Shown in pieces: positions 11,599 to 11,607 of a DNA stretch of 11,607 bases. The position numbers were made by a program, and so were the translations under genes. The notes below the pieces were generated by a model. It was given only the letters and a program-made list of their open reading frames with translations, was not told the DNA's origin and ran no database searches. Every line of letters begins with the position of its first letter. The stretch's first letter is position 1. Source of the DNA: Desulfosporosinus sp. UBA5188 (GTDB taxonomy: Bacteria > Bacillota > Desulfitobacteriia > Desulfitobacteriales > Desulfitobacteriaceae); the NCBI GenBank assembly GCA_002413075.1, contig DHWG01000097.1, positions 1 to 11,607 of the forward strand. Direction: 5' to 3'.

Positions 11599-11607
11599 GT
11601 GTCAAGT

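Larger units (their letters stand above)
11500..11601 (+). repeat. 102-bp direct repeat, copy 2 (LTA-synthase tail + terminator + promoter)
   Basis: This is the partner of 10029-10130, in the same orientation at an offset of 1471 bp. After the gene remnant it keeps the hairpin AAGGGA (11548-11553) / TCCCTT (11566-11571) with its T-run and the extended -10. Homology reaches almost to the end of the window, so the true right boundary is not visible. Confidence 0.85.

Overview
The window looks like chromosomal DNA of a low-to-mid G+C Gram-positive bacterium of the Clostridia. I would guess a Desulfosporosinus/Desulfitobacterium-like member of the Peptococcales, from the mix of a lipoteichoic-acid-synthase-type protein, strong AGGAGG ribosome binding sites, a secreted Beta_propel protein, a bacterial XPB helicase pair and a membrane-anchored molybdoenzyme. 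The genus is inferred from gene content and style only. I see no rRNA, tRNA, CRISPR array, insertion sequence or phage gene.

Left part (1-3140): a Fic-family AMP-transferase gene runs rightwards from what looks like a structured leader. Its true start is uncertain: the best ribosome binding site points to a non-standard ATA codon. A long bidirectional terminator separates it from a convergent gene for a secreted or membrane-anchored beta-propeller protein. That gene and the next operon are divergently transcribed from a 130-160 bp region holding two inverted repeats and an extended -10 promoter.

Middle (3171-7743): three genes with 4-base ATGA overlaps form one translationally coupled operon: a bacterial XPB-type DNA helicase, a partner protein that repeats the helicase's N-terminal domain near its own C-terminus, and a membrane cytochrome-b-like/sulfite-oxidase-fold molybdopterin oxidoreductase. 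An intrinsic terminator ends the operon. Coupling an XPB repair helicase to a redox molybdoenzyme is unexpected.

Right part (7744-11607): a lipoteichoic-acid-synthase-family gene follows a promoter whose -35 region is replaced by an array of TTCACA/TTAACA-like hexamers at an exact 11 bp period, the geometry of a Pho box. A type VII toxin-antitoxin pair (MntA adenylyltransferase antitoxin, HepT HEPN ribonuclease) comes next, then a bidirectional terminator and a leftward gene for a 120-residue His/Cys-rich protein.

The main structural surprise is a gap-free 102 bp direct repeat. It covers the last codons of the LTA-synthase gene, its terminator and the promoter of mntA, and recurs 1471 bp downstream at the right edge. 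The second copy lacks the rest of the gene, so it looks like the stump of a duplicated LTA-synthase gene. The toxin-antitoxin pair and the His/Cys-rich gene lie between the two copies. The -35 element of the His/Cys-rich gene falls inside the stump and its -10 just outside it.
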